Shown here: positions 26,788-34,034 of the stretch, one piece after another | Layout of the letters: every line of letters starts with the position of its first letter | Numbering within the stretch: position 1 is the stretch's first letter | Source: Halalkalibacter oceani | GTDB taxonomy: Bacteria; Bacillota; Bacilli; Bacillales; Bacillaceae_D | Reading direction: 5' to 3' | Assembly (NCBI RefSeq): GCF_023715705.1 | Contig: NZ_JAMBOS010000007.1 | Span: 124,001 to 188,000 of the forward strand | DNA length: 64,000 nt | Made by a program: the position numbers and the translations under genes | The notes under the pieces: generated by a model | Seen by the model: the letters and a program-made list of their open reading frames with translations, nothing else | What the model was told of the DNA's origin: nothing | The model's database searches: none

Positions 26788-27234
26788 TTATTCTAGATTA
26801 TCTATGTCGATTCCAAGGAGATTCAACTTTATAGCAGCTATTTCTTCCTTCTTTTCCGTCGATATTTCTCCAACCTTTTCGTACATGTCTTTTTTTAGCA
26901 TCGGCTGGGATAGGTGTATTTGAGCCATGCATTCTTCTTTTACATTATCTCGTTCTTTTTCTCCCTCATTTGGATGTAGAAGAACATCAAACTTTTGAAG
27001 GAACCTCGTTGTAGTTGTTAGCGGAGCCACCTCAATAATCAGTGATTCCTCATCATTATTCTCTAAACAGTTTTGAACAACTACTACTGTTCTAGATGGA
27101 TATAATTTTCTTTTCCCATCTATTCTGTCAGTTGGAAGTAATGTAATCAATTCATCTCGTAGCTTCCATATATCCCCAAAAGAAAACTCCCGAGAATCCT
27201 TTAAATCATCCCGGGCGTTATAAGTTCTGACCAT
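26788..27234 (-). CDS. PemK/MazF-like toxin of a Panacea-linked TA pair
   Basis: The 148-residue protein has a PemK/MazF-type core: GDIWKLRDEL, then RTVVVVQN with the conserved arginine, LIIEVAPLTTTT, a variable hydrophobic strand, and KEECMAQIHLSQPMLKKDMYEKVGEIS. Such toxins are sequence-specific endoribonucleases that arrest translation. It overlaps the upstream Panacea-domain gene by 17 bp, the order and coupling expected for antitoxin-toxin operons. The last ~30 residues are helical. Family identity is by motif; activity is not shown. Confidence 0.75.
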   Translation of the reverse strand: MVRTYNARDDLKDSREFSFGDIWKLRDELITLLPTDRIDGKRKLYPSRTVVVVQNCLENNDEESLIIEVAPLTTTTRFLQKFDVLLHPNEGEKERDNVKEECMAQIHLSQPMLKKDMYEKVGEISTEKKEEIAAIKLNLLGIDIDNLE

Positions 27235-27904
27235 ATTCTGACCTCTTCGTCGCTTCTATAGTATCGTTATAGGAACTTAATATAAACGCTTCATATTCTT
27301 TATAATTATCTTCATTTACTTGGAACACTTCTTTTTCTTTCAGCTTCTTTTGGGCGGCTTTTAACCTGGCAGATGAAAAGTTAAACACATTGTTTTTCAC
27401 TTTTTTCATCCCCTTTTCTAAAGCTTTCGCTCCATAATATTCTCTCATTAAGGAATCGGTTATAGGTCTATCGGAATTTTCATTTGCTGCAAGTCCCTCA
27501 CGGGTTTTTTGCCAAGGATACTCAGCGTGGTTTATTTCCTCTAATTCGTCAGCACTAAACATAGAATATGCTTCAAGTACCTGGTGTATTCTTGCCACTT
27601 TTTCATCGGAGTACTTTCTAAGAAATTCTGTTTTTGTCTCCAAATTCTCAGCAGGATCCCTCCAGATATTAGTATACCCAAATTTCGCATATTTAAAATA
27701 GAGGTTCTTCAATACCGCTCCGTGAACCCATGCCTCAAATTCATGGTCAATTAGTCTTTCATTATCTAAAGCCAGCGACCAAGCCTGGCAGTAATACATG
27801 AGTTTCTGTAATTTTTTATTGGTTATATTGGTTCCGTTTAAATTACAATATGCAATTATATAGTTTGATAGATCTCCGTATTGGATAAAGCCCAATATTA
27901 GCAC
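27218..27904 (-). CDS. Panacea/SocA-domain (DUF4065-type) antitoxin
   Basis: The 228-residue protein starts with the Panacea core: YIIAYCNLNGTNITNKKLQKLMYYCQAWSLALDNERLIDHEFEAWVHGAVLKNLY. These are the K-LQKL-YY-QAW, F-AW-HGPV-like features of GepA/SocA proteins, which act as chaperone-like antitoxins for many unrelated toxins. A ~100-residue helical C-terminal part (residues ~130-225) probably contacts the toxin. The frame opens at GTG 27904; a GGGGGTG before a TTG at 27895 may mark the real start. The toxin gene is translationally coupled downstream. Confidence 0.75.
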   Translation of the reverse strand: MLILGFIQYGDLSNYIIAYCNLNGTNITNKKLQKLMYYCQAWSLALDNERLIDHEFEAWVHGAVLKNLYFKYAKFGYTNIWRDPAENLETKTEFLRKYSDEKVARIHQVLEAYSMFSADELEEINHAEYPWQKTREGLAANENSDRPITDSLMREYYGAKALEKGMKKVKNNVFNFSSARLKAAQKKLKEKEVFQVNEDNYKEYEAFILSSYNDTIEATKRSEYGQNL

Positions 27905-27992
27905 CCCCAGTTAACGACCCGAACAGATTCTTGTATTATACTAAGTATAACAGAAAAAGCGACCCCTTTACAGAGCCGCCCATATTATTTTA

Positions 27993-28157
27993 TTAACTGT
28001 ATTGTTTCCTTCTTAGCAGCGCCTTGGCCTCGTGCACAAATCCATGTTCCTGCAATTACTCAATAAGGGCTTTTTCAAATTCTTCGTGAGAATCAATCCC
28101 TAACAAGTTATGCTTTAAAAGGTAATCGTCATTGTCTTTTTCGTTATACTTTCCCAT
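27993..28157 (-). pseudogene. Broken small gene, Fic-like N-terminus and foreign C-terminus
   Basis: ATG 28157 overlaps the end of the upstream VbhA-like gene by 14 bp. The frame reads MGKYNEKDNDDYLLKHNLLGI...EFEKALIE and hits TAA at 28056. The same frame then continues LQEHGFVHEAKALLRRKQYS to 27993. The part around the stop matches the end of the 255-residue protein at 29443 (ALIEYLQKYGFKQEVEVLLRK), so TAA replaces a Tyr codon. The first ~25 residues resemble the start of Fic toxins (MxKYxxxxDxYLLxNxLGI), which is tentative. The catalytic Fic motif is absent. Confidence 0.4.
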
Positions 28158-28317
28158 GTCCTAGAATGTCCTTTATTAGTGTAGGGGTAATGGAAACCTT
28201 TTCATTCGCAAGATCAAGTACTTTTTTCTGCATATCGGGAGAAAGACTCAGATTTTCTAAGTGAAGGTTTTGCAGGACCCTTTTGAATTCCTTTGAATCC
28301 AGTTTCAATTCCTTCAT
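28144..28317 (-). CDS. Small VbhA-like antitoxin candidate, 57 aa
   Basis: The frame begins MKELKLDSKEFKRVLQNLHL and ends SITPTLIKDILGHGKV. Residues 14-45 fit the helical pattern of VbhA-type antitoxins (xxNxxLEGxxLSPExxxLxxxxAxGxIS). The S/TxxxE(G/N) inhibitory motif would read NLHLEN, so the conserved Ser/Thr is an Asn, which is a weakness. GAAAGGGG precedes the ATG, and the gene overlaps the Fic-like fragment as antitoxin-toxin pairs do. It is shorter than standard gene-calling limits. Confidence 0.45.
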   Translation of the reverse strand: MKELKLDSKEFKRVLQNLHLENLSLSPDMQKKVLDLANEKVSITPTLIKDILGHGKV

Positions 28318-28385
28318 ACAAACAACCCCTTTCTTTATATATCTTACATTCCCTTTTAGATTAGGAAGACTTTTAATCGATCAAT

Positions 28386-29309
28386 TCACTGAAGCATTTT
28401 CTGTCTAATGCTTTCAACCTCTTCTTTTGTCAGTCCAGTGATTTCAATAATATCTTCTGTAGAAAGCCCTTTAATTATTGATTTCTTGGCTGCTCTTTCC
28501 ATGCTTTCCCTAGCCCCTTCTTCCCTAAAGCTTTCTGCCAAAGTCATGGCAATTTCGCTCCCTTCCGGATAAGTCGTTTCAATTTCATGAATAATGTTAT
28601 CAATGTCTTTTTTCGTTAAGTTCTTACCTGCACTGAAAATGTACCTCATCAGCGTTTCGAGGTATTCCAATCCAGTCCGCTTATCTTCCAGTTCGTTTAG
28701 ATAGCTTACCGCCCGATAGATAGACGCCTGTAATCCCTCACCATCTTTTGTGAAGATGTCCCGGAATATCGTGAGTAAGATTCTAAGCTGCGCCTGACCT
28801 TTTATCTCTTCATCTGTAAATCTTGTGAGGTCGTAAATCAAATATTCAAAGTTCGGAATGTATTTTTGAATGTCCTCCGGGAGTTCGTTATACCCCTCGA
28901 TCATATCTCCGAGTTGGGTTTTCACATTCCAGTTGGTTTTTCCGTGATAAATGACTAGCGGAACGATCACCGGCAACTCATTCGCATCTTCTTTTTTTAT
29001 TTTGGTTTCCCAAATCCGAGTCATGTATTTCAGGAGTTGGAAGGCTGTTTCTTTACTCGTGTAGCTTTTGTGCTCAAAAAGAAAGTAGATGAAACCCTCT
29101 TTCTTGTTGATGTTCACTTTAAAAAACAAGTCAGAAAAACTTTCCTGCAATTCTTCGTCAATAAAGCTATCTTTTTGTGGTTCCAATGTGTTCACGTCGA
29201 TGACCTGCATTATATTTTGGGGCAGATAATGATTCAGGAAGTCCTTGGCGACCCCCACATTCCCTAACGTCTCTTTAAAAAATTTATCGTGCGGATTCTG
29301 TATTTTCAA
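28386..29309 (-). CDS. Rpn-family nuclease (YhgA-like, PD-(D/E)XK)
   Basis: The ~307-residue protein appears intact. Motifs are NPHDKFFKETLGN at the N-terminus, FSDLFFKV and YFLFEHKSYTSKETAFQLLKYM (D...ExK catalytic core, ~55-80), PVIVPLVIYHGKTNW, and a C-terminal GLSTEDIIEITGLTKEEVESIRQ helix pair. Rpn enzymes nick or cut DNA and promote recombination; several limit phage. The open frame reaches 29369, but a TATAAT overlaps the first ATG and AAGGCGGTGA precedes TTG 29309, which gives the usual M-(3-4 residues)-NPHDKFFK start. It lies just outside the integrase end of the prophage. Confidence 0.82.
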   Translation of the reverse strand: MKIQNPHDKFFKETLGNVGVAKDFLNHYLPQNIMQVIDVNTLEPQKDSFIDEELQESFSDLFFKVNINKKEGFIYFLFEHKSYTSKETAFQLLKYMTRIWETKIKKEDANELPVIVPLVIYHGKTNWNVKTQLGDMIEGYNELPEDIQKYIPNFEYLIYDLTRFTDEEIKGQAQLRILLTIFRDIFTKDGEGLQASIYRAVSYLNELEDKRTGLEYLETLMRYIFSAGKNLTKKDIDNIIHEIETTYPEGSEIAMTLAESFREEGARESMERAAKKSIIKGLSTEDIIEITGLTKEEVESIRQKMLQ

Positions 29310-29442
29310 TTCACTATCACCGCCTTGGATCATCCATTCATTTTCTTTCATTATACAATTCAAACACAAGAATTTCCACTGGATAAAAGGTATAACTGGG
29401 CAGAAACAGCCTTCGATTGAAAAGGCAGCTCTGTCAGTTTAT

Positions 29443-30210
29443 TCACTTCCTAAGCAGTACCTCCACCTCCTGCTTGAACCCGTACTTCTGTAAATACTCG
29501 ATAAGAGCCGCTTCCACTATTTCCCGCTGGGTGATGTTCTTCTCTTGGCTGAATTCCCCAGTAAGCTTGGCAATCAGGTCGCTCATGTAGATGGCTTTGG
29601 TGCGAACCATCCCGGGAACCGCATATCTTGGAAGTTTGCCGTCTTCTCGAACTCCGGTAAGTAGTGTATAAACTTCGTCACGTTTCTCGTAAAGGAACCG
29701 GATGAAGGGGATGTACTCTTCAATCCCCTCGGCGGTTTCCCCATTCTGTTTAGTCTTGCCAGATTCCGCTTTTATCTCCTCCGTAGGCAATTCCTTCTTC
29801 ACTTGTTCAATATAGCCAACGCTTGGCACATAGTTGTTTTTGTGAACGCTCCACTCGAATCCTTTCGATTTCATGTAGTCAGCCATTTCCTTGTGTGTTT
29901 CAAAACCAGCGTTTTGGGCGATGGTTCGTGGGTCGGCATCTTCCTCTCCAAAGGCGGCCATGATCGTTTCCGCTCGCTTGGGTGCGTAGGTAACGGACAC
30001 ACTTCGTTTGGGTGGTTTGTCAACAAGCTTCGCCGGGATGTATTGTTGCTGCTTTGGGTCAAAGTGAAAGTTCCGCCGCCGCATAAAAATCTCAAGCGAT
30101 TTATAGTTTTTATAACCCATTTCACGAGCTACTTCATGCCGATCTTTAAATTTCAACAAGTCGATGATTTTATGCACTTTGGCATTGTATTTTGGTTCTT
30201 TGCTTTCCAT
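29443..30210 (-). CDS. Putative DNA-binding protein with two HTH-like repeats, next to integrase
   Basis: The 255-residue protein has two similar ~55-residue blocks: VHKIIDLLKFKDRHEVAREMGYKNYKSLEIFMRRRNFHFDPKQQQYIP (residues 12-59) and ETIMAAFGEEDADPRTIAQNAGFETHKEMADYMKSKGFEWSVHKNNYVP (~81-129). Each looks like a helix-turn-helix unit. A basic/acidic linker and a C-terminal ribbon-helix-helix-like segment follow (REIVEAALIEYLQKYGFKQEVEVLLRK). I do not know a named family. The gene is 18 bp downstream of the integrase and likely cotranscribed, suggesting a role in excision or control of integration (inference). Confidence 0.65.
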   Translation of the reverse strand: MESKEPKYNAKVHKIIDLLKFKDRHEVAREMGYKNYKSLEIFMRRRNFHFDPKQQQYIPAKLVDKPPKRSVSVTYAPKRAETIMAAFGEEDADPRTIAQNAGFETHKEMADYMKSKGFEWSVHKNNYVPSVGYIEQVKKELPTEEIKAESGKTKQNGETAEGIEEYIPFIRFLYEKRDEVYTLLTGVREDGKLPRYAVPGMVRTKAIYMSDLIAKLTGEFSQEKNITQREIVEAALIEYLQKYGFKQEVEVLLRK

Positions 30211-30228
30211 GGTATCAGTTTCCTTTTA

Positions 30229-31095
30229 TCATAGTAAGTTCACAGCTTCTGCAAGCTTGTCCTTGTCCTGATGTAGGTAGCGTGAGGTGACGGTCAGGTT
30301 CGCATGTCCGAGCAATTTTTGAATGCTGACAAGTGATGCGCCTTTCTCCAATAGGTTTGTTCCAAAGGAATGGCGCAGGACATGGGCGGTGATATGCTTG
30401 TCCCAGCCAAGTTCCTCGACCGCTTCTTTCAGCAGTCGGTTGACGTAGTTGCCGGAAATGGTACCGGATTTTGGAATGGCGAAGAAGAAGTCGGTTTCAA
30501 TGTCATCATGTTCTCGGATGTTTTCAATGTAGTTGGTTAAGATGACATGTAGTGTCCGGCTAATCGGGACATCGCGGTCTTTTTTGCCTTTCCCCTCAAT
30601 AATGTGAAGCACGCTGTTTTCGAGATCGACGTCTTGGAGTTTAAGATTCTTCATTTCTGTAATTCGTCCGCCGGTGTAAAACATGGTCTGAATGACGGTT
30701 CGGATGACGGGCTGCGGAATCTTGGTGATGAGCGTCTGCAATTCTTCCTCTGTAATGAAATCGCGTTCTTTCTGGACCACTTTGACGGGCTCCAACAATA
30801 CTGCATGATTCTTTTCGCAGAGTTCCCTCTTGCAACAATAATTGTAAAAGCTTCGCAAGACGTACACGACCCGGTTTCTTGTAGCTGTAGAAACCCCTCG
30901 ATTTTTCAGGCTCAACATATATTCCTCAAGGTCTGAGAGTTCAACATCCTCGAGATACACTGGTCCATTGTGTTTAGTTGTAAGAAAGTGGTTGAAATAG
31001 CTGAGCTCCGCTTTATACCCCTTTACGGTCTCTCTCGACCGGTCGATGACGACTAGGTTGTGAATAAACTGTGTTATTGCTTGGTTTACCAGCAT
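30229..31095 (-). CDS. Tyrosine recombinase/integrase
   Basis: The 288-residue XerC/D-like enzyme has a SAM-like core-binding domain (residues 3-95) and a catalytic domain with Arg in TGGRITE (~144), Lys near GKGKKDR (~170), HVLRHSF (His 238, Arg 241), LGHA (His 264) and the nucleophile Tyr in SRYLH (~273). It would catalyse prophage integration and excision. ATG 31095 is chosen for AAGGGGGAG six bases upstream. It has its own promoter (31127-31155) and is shielded from lysis-operon readthrough by a terminator at 31218-31253. Confidence 0.93.
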   Translation of the reverse strand: MLVNQAITQFIHNLVVIDRSRETVKGYKAELSYFNHFLTTKHNGPVYLEDVELSDLEEYMLSLKNRGVSTATRNRVVYVLRSFYNYCCKRELCEKNHAVLLEPVKVVQKERDFITEEELQTLITKIPQPVIRTVIQTMFYTGGRITEMKNLKLQDVDLENSVLHIIEGKGKKDRDVPISRTLHVILTNYIENIREHDDIETDFFFAIPKSGTISGNYVNRLLKEAVEELGWDKHITAHVLRHSFGTNLLEKGASLVSIQKLLGHANLTVTSRYLHQDKDKLAEAVNLL

Positions 31096-31126
31096 GTTTA
31101 ACTCCCCCTTATGTTTTGGTGTCTGT

Positions 31127-31155
31127 ATGTTAAAATTCATTTGCTGTGTTATCAA
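31127..31155 (-). promoter_or_regulatory. Integrase promoter
   Basis: On the minus strand TTGATA (31155-31150), a 17-bp spacer and TAACAT (31132-31127). The ATG follows 31 bp later. Two GTGTCTGTA direct repeats flank it (31119-31127 and 31193-31201). Confidence 0.55.
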
Positions 31156-31217
31156 GTCATTTCTCACTAATAATTAGAGATAAAGAACAGTTGTGTCTGT
31201 AAGAGAAAAATAGAACC

Positions 31218-31253
31218 AAAAAAAGAAGCCTTGAACGTTAAAAGGTTCAAAGC
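31218..31253 (-). terminator. Terminator of the phage late/lysis operon
   Basis: GCTTTGAAC / GTTCAAGGC with one G-U pair is followed on the minus strand by TTCTTTTTTT. It lies between endolysin and integrase. Confidence 0.75.
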
Positions 31254-31337
31254 CCGCAAGTTTTGTTTCTTACAAACATATCTATTCCCTTATCATTCAT
31301 AAGTGTTTCAGATATTTAGGGATGTTACACCTAACAA

Positions 31338-32039
31338 TTATGGATGACTAACTATAATAACGGCATCAAACCCCGCCTTTTTTAACCGTACAACTTGCCG
31401 CTCGGCATTCGATTTGTCTGCAAAAGACCCAGCCATCACACGGTAACGGGCACTGGTTGATGAAGAAGCTGGTTTTGCAGGATCAGCAGGTTTTGATGCC
31501 GCTGCTTTATACGATACACCTACCTGCGCCAAGATGGCTCTTGCAATCCCGGTGATTACTTGTTGCTTCTTCGCATCCAGTAGCCTGTTATCTGATATGT
31601 TGTCAATAAAGCCAATTTCCATCAATACGGCTGGTGCTTTTGTTTCTCGTAACACATGGAAATTAGCAGCTTTAACACCCCGGTTGGTGAATCCCACCTT
31701 CACTAGCTCAGTCTGTATTTTTGCCGCCATGCTTTTCGACTTGGTTCCAGTGTTTACATAGGTATATGTTTCTACTCCCTGTGCCTTTTCCGGTTGATAG
31801 GCATTGCGGTGAAAGGAGATAAAGTAATCATACTTCTTGCGGTTTTCAAAATTGCTTCGTTCTCGCAAACTCACTGTTTTATCCGTTGTCCGCGTTTCAT
31901 CCACTGTGATGCCATGTCGACGAATCTCCGCAGCCACTGCTTTCCCAATCGAAAGCACATCGTCCGCTTCTTTTCTTCCTTTATAGACGGCTCCCGGATC
32001 CGTTCCACCGTGACCATAATCCAAACAAAGTCTTGTCAT
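31338..32039 (-). CDS. Endolysin, N-acetylmuramoyl-L-alanine amidase with SPOR domain
   Basis: The 233-residue protein has an Amidase_3 domain (residues 1-175) with LDYGHGGTDPGA (zinc His), a conserved E in RKEADD, the SFHRNA histidine and AVLMEIGFIDN with the catalytic Glu. A Pro/Ala/Ser linker and a C-terminal SPOR-like domain (YRVMAGSFADKSNAERQVVRLKKAGFDAVII) bind denuded glycan. It cleaves the stem-peptide amide bond to release virions. Holin and endolysin genes overlap by 4 bp, the standard lysis cassette. Confidence 0.93.
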   Translation of the reverse strand: MTRLCLDYGHGGTDPGAVYKGRKEADDVLSIGKAVAAEIRRHGITVDETRTTDKTVSLRERSNFENRKKYDYFISFHRNAYQPEKAQGVETYTYVNTGTKSKSMAAKIQTELVKVGFTNRGVKAANFHVLRETKAPAVLMEIGFIDNISDNRLLDAKKQQVITGIARAILAQVGVSYKAAASKPADPAKPASSSTSARYRVMAGSFADKSNAERQVVRLKKAGFDAVIIVSHP

Positions 32040-32443
32040 TTTTTGTCCTCCTTCGCATGCATTTCTTGAAACAGCAATTTCAGTTTCTCCGGAACCGGCA
32101 AACCGACCTTGGATGCATTCTCAATGATGCTTAATGCTTCATTAGAAAGATAGAAAAAGATGACCGCGGTTCGAACGGCACTTCCTTTTTCCAAAATGTA
32201 TAAATCAACAATGTGTCCAATTCCAACAAAGGCAAAGATCAACACCTTCTTGAAAATCCCTTTAAAGCCAACACGACTGGATAGCTTTTTATCAAGCACT
32301 GCCACCATAAGTCCAGTCATATAATCAATGGCGACAAAAACAATGAGCGCATAAATGAGCCCATCAAAGCCACCCAAAAACCAACCGATATACCCTCCAA
32401 TAGCCGTAAAGATAAGTTGCAAAATGTGCAAGGTGTCCTTCAT
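32036..32443 (-). CDS. Phage holin (Phage_holin_4 / toxin-secretion holin family)
   Basis: The 135-residue membrane protein has three or four helices: ILQLIFTAIGGYIGWFLG, LIYALIVFVAIDYMTGLMVAV, a loop with LSSRVGFKGIFKK, LIFAFVGIGHIVDLYIL and a helix with FFYLSNEALSIIENASKVGLPVPEKL. These are the classical BlyA/TcdE-like motifs. It forms the membrane lesion for endolysin release. ATG 32443 has AAGGGGAAG 7 bp upstream; the frame extends to 32515 without signals. Confidence 0.92.
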   Translation of the reverse strand: MKDTLHILQLIFTAIGGYIGWFLGGFDGLIYALIVFVAIDYMTGLMVAVLDKKLSSRVGFKGIFKKVLIFAFVGIGHIVDLYILEKGSAVRTAVIFFYLSNEALSIIENASKVGLPVPEKLKLLFQEMHAKEDKK

Positions 32444-32498
32444 TAAATTTCTTCCCCTTCTTTCCTCCATAAAAAATAGACATCGTGGGGATGCCCTT

Positions 32499-33593
32499 TT
32501 ATCGTCTACTCTCAAGCGTCATGCCTTGAAAGGTAGATTTCAGTTTTTGTGTGAATGTCGGGAGGCTGTTGCCAAACGTGACAGTCAGTTTAAATCCACT
32601 CGCTTCATAGATTTCGGTCACTTCTGTTATCCGGGTATCCATCGTGATGTTCCAGTCCTTGTTTTGCACGGTCACGAGATCTCCCACATCCCAATCTTTC
32701 TCATAGGCAAATGCCCCGTGCGGGAAAACTTCCGATTGCAAGGAGAAAATGCGCTGGTGTTCAATCAGTTTGTTTTTCCCCCGTTTTACTAGGTCAGCTT
32801 GGTTTTCAACATCCCTTGCATCCACAAAAATGACATGCCGTTCAAGACCCGTGCCATCTCCAGTAAAAACAATGTCGCGATTCACGCCTTCTCCCTGTCC
32901 GGCCACCACGGCGTAGTTGCTGTAACCGATACAACTATCGATGAATTGCTGGGACATCACATTCTCAAACTCGGGCGAAAAGATGACAGGAGCGTTTTCT
33001 TGTTGACTCGCTGAAAAGTTTCTTCCTTTATATATGTCAAAAATCCATGCCTTTGAATCGAGGTCTAAGTAGATATGCCATCCCAAGTTTTCCAGTCTAC
33101 TTATCTGTTCCAGTTCTTCCGCTAGATTTTTATATCTACTTTGCCATTTAATAGATTCCCCTCGATTTTGGTTTGCAGCAACAACTAGATTGGGGAATGC
33201 CATCTCTTCTATATCCAAGCAATTTCGCTGTACATAATTTTTCATAACTGTTTCAGCATCAGCATCTTGAATGTCGTGGGCTTGTCCTTCAGGTGGAATG
33301 GTAATTCTCTGCTTTGTTATGGCACCGAGCGTTTCACCTTTAATCGTTACGATTTCCTCTCCCTGTTCATTCGTTTTGATTTCCTTGTAACGAATGATCC
33401 CTGTCTTGAAGGAGCTCTCCCCCAGCATGATAATCTGATTGATGTTCAATGTGTCGGCATGTTGCACTTTCCGGTTAGTGACTAACTGAAATTCACCCGG
33501 TGCATAGTAGCTACGGGAAAAAGAAAAGGAAAGATAATTGTCGATCTCTCCTTCAAGATCAAGCGTCGGTGTTAATATCCTAACCGGCTTCAC
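32499..33593 (-). CDS. Tail/baseplate protein, ReqiPepy6 gp37-like (siphovirus)
   Basis: The 364-residue protein carries the conserved start PVRILTPTLDLEGEIDNYLSFSFSRSYYAPGEFQL and KGETLGAITKQRIT, RFFSLQSEVFPHG-like and WDVGDLVTVQNKDWN motifs of the Gp37-like tail family. It sits among tail-tip genes before the holin. Start GTG 33593 overlaps the small upstream gene's stop. It probably forms part of the baseplate hub, related to tail-associated lysin gp27-like folds (inference). Confidence 0.82.
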   Translation of the reverse strand: MKPVRILTPTLDLEGEIDNYLSFSFSRSYYAPGEFQLVTNRKVQHADTLNINQIIMLGESSFKTGIIRYKEIKTNEQGEEIVTIKGETLGAITKQRITIPPEGQAHDIQDADAETVMKNYVQRNCLDIEEMAFPNLVVAANQNRGESIKWQSRYKNLAEELEQISRLENLGWHIYLDLDSKAWIFDIYKGRNFSASQQENAPVIFSPEFENVMSQQFIDSCIGYSNYAVVAGQGEGVNRDIVFTGDGTGLERHVIFVDARDVENQADLVKRGKNKLIEHQRIFSLQSEVFPHGAFAYEKDWDVGDLVTVQNKDWNITMDTRITEVTEIYEASGFKLTVTFGNSLPTFTQKLKSTFQGMTLESRR

Positions 33594-33726
33594 GGTTATC
33601 CGCTTCTATTTCTTCTGCCAAATATTCAGCGACAGGGATTTGATACGTTTCAGGCAAACGATGGATGGTTCGTCGTTCGGTTTTGATTAAAAAGGCATAC
33701 ACCGGAATCATATAATGGAACATCAT
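33580..33726 (-). CDS. CD1375-like small phage protein, 48 aa
   Basis: The frame reads MMFHYMIPVYAFLIKTERRT and ends EYLAEEIEADNREAG. It resembles the short XkdX/CD1375-like proteins that sit between baseplate and holin genes in Firmicute siphophages (an aliphatic xYAxLIxxxRRTI-xxPE core). A GGAGG stands 8 bp before the first ATG. It overlaps both neighbours by a few bases, as expected of a packed tail operon. Function unknown. Confidence 0.7.
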   Translation of the reverse strand: MMFHYMIPVYAFLIKTERRTIHRLPETYQIPVAEYLAEEIEADNREAG

Positions 33727-34034
33727 GGGTCACCGCCTCCCAGTTGATTTTTTAACAACTGCACTTCTTCAAACAAATTGGCAATCGCTTCAAAGAGGAT
33801 CACTTTGTCAGGGTCGGGGGACTCGGAAAAGGTTGGAACGTCTTCCACGACAACGATATCTTCCCCCACTTTTTCTAAATGGAACGGTTGTTTATCCACC
33901 CATAAAGCCTCGTAATCCTCCGGTACCCCACCGAAGTTCGGAATGACATTGAGCCGAATCTCGTCTTCTACACTCACACCCGTTGGACAAGAACCAACGA
34001 TTTCTAAATCCGCTTTCCGATAAATCCGAATCAC
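33723..34034 (-). CDS. Small phage tail-region protein, unknown function
   Basis: The protein is ~103 residues from GTG 34034, which overlaps the previous gene's stop (GTGA); GGGAGGTG lies 5 bp upstream. The first ~65 residues are beta-rich (IRIYRKADLEIVGSCPTG, VEDEIRLNVIPNFGGVPEDYEALWVD) and the last ~35 form one Leu/Glu helix (ILFEAIANLFEEVQLLKNQLGGG), like YmfQ/XkdW-type companion proteins of baseplate genes. No firm family. Confidence 0.65.
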   Translation of the reverse strand: MIRIYRKADLEIVGSCPTGVSVEDEIRLNVIPNFGGVPEDYEALWVDKQPFHLEKVGEDIVVVEDVPTFSESPDPDKVILFEAIANLFEEVQLLKNQLGGGDP

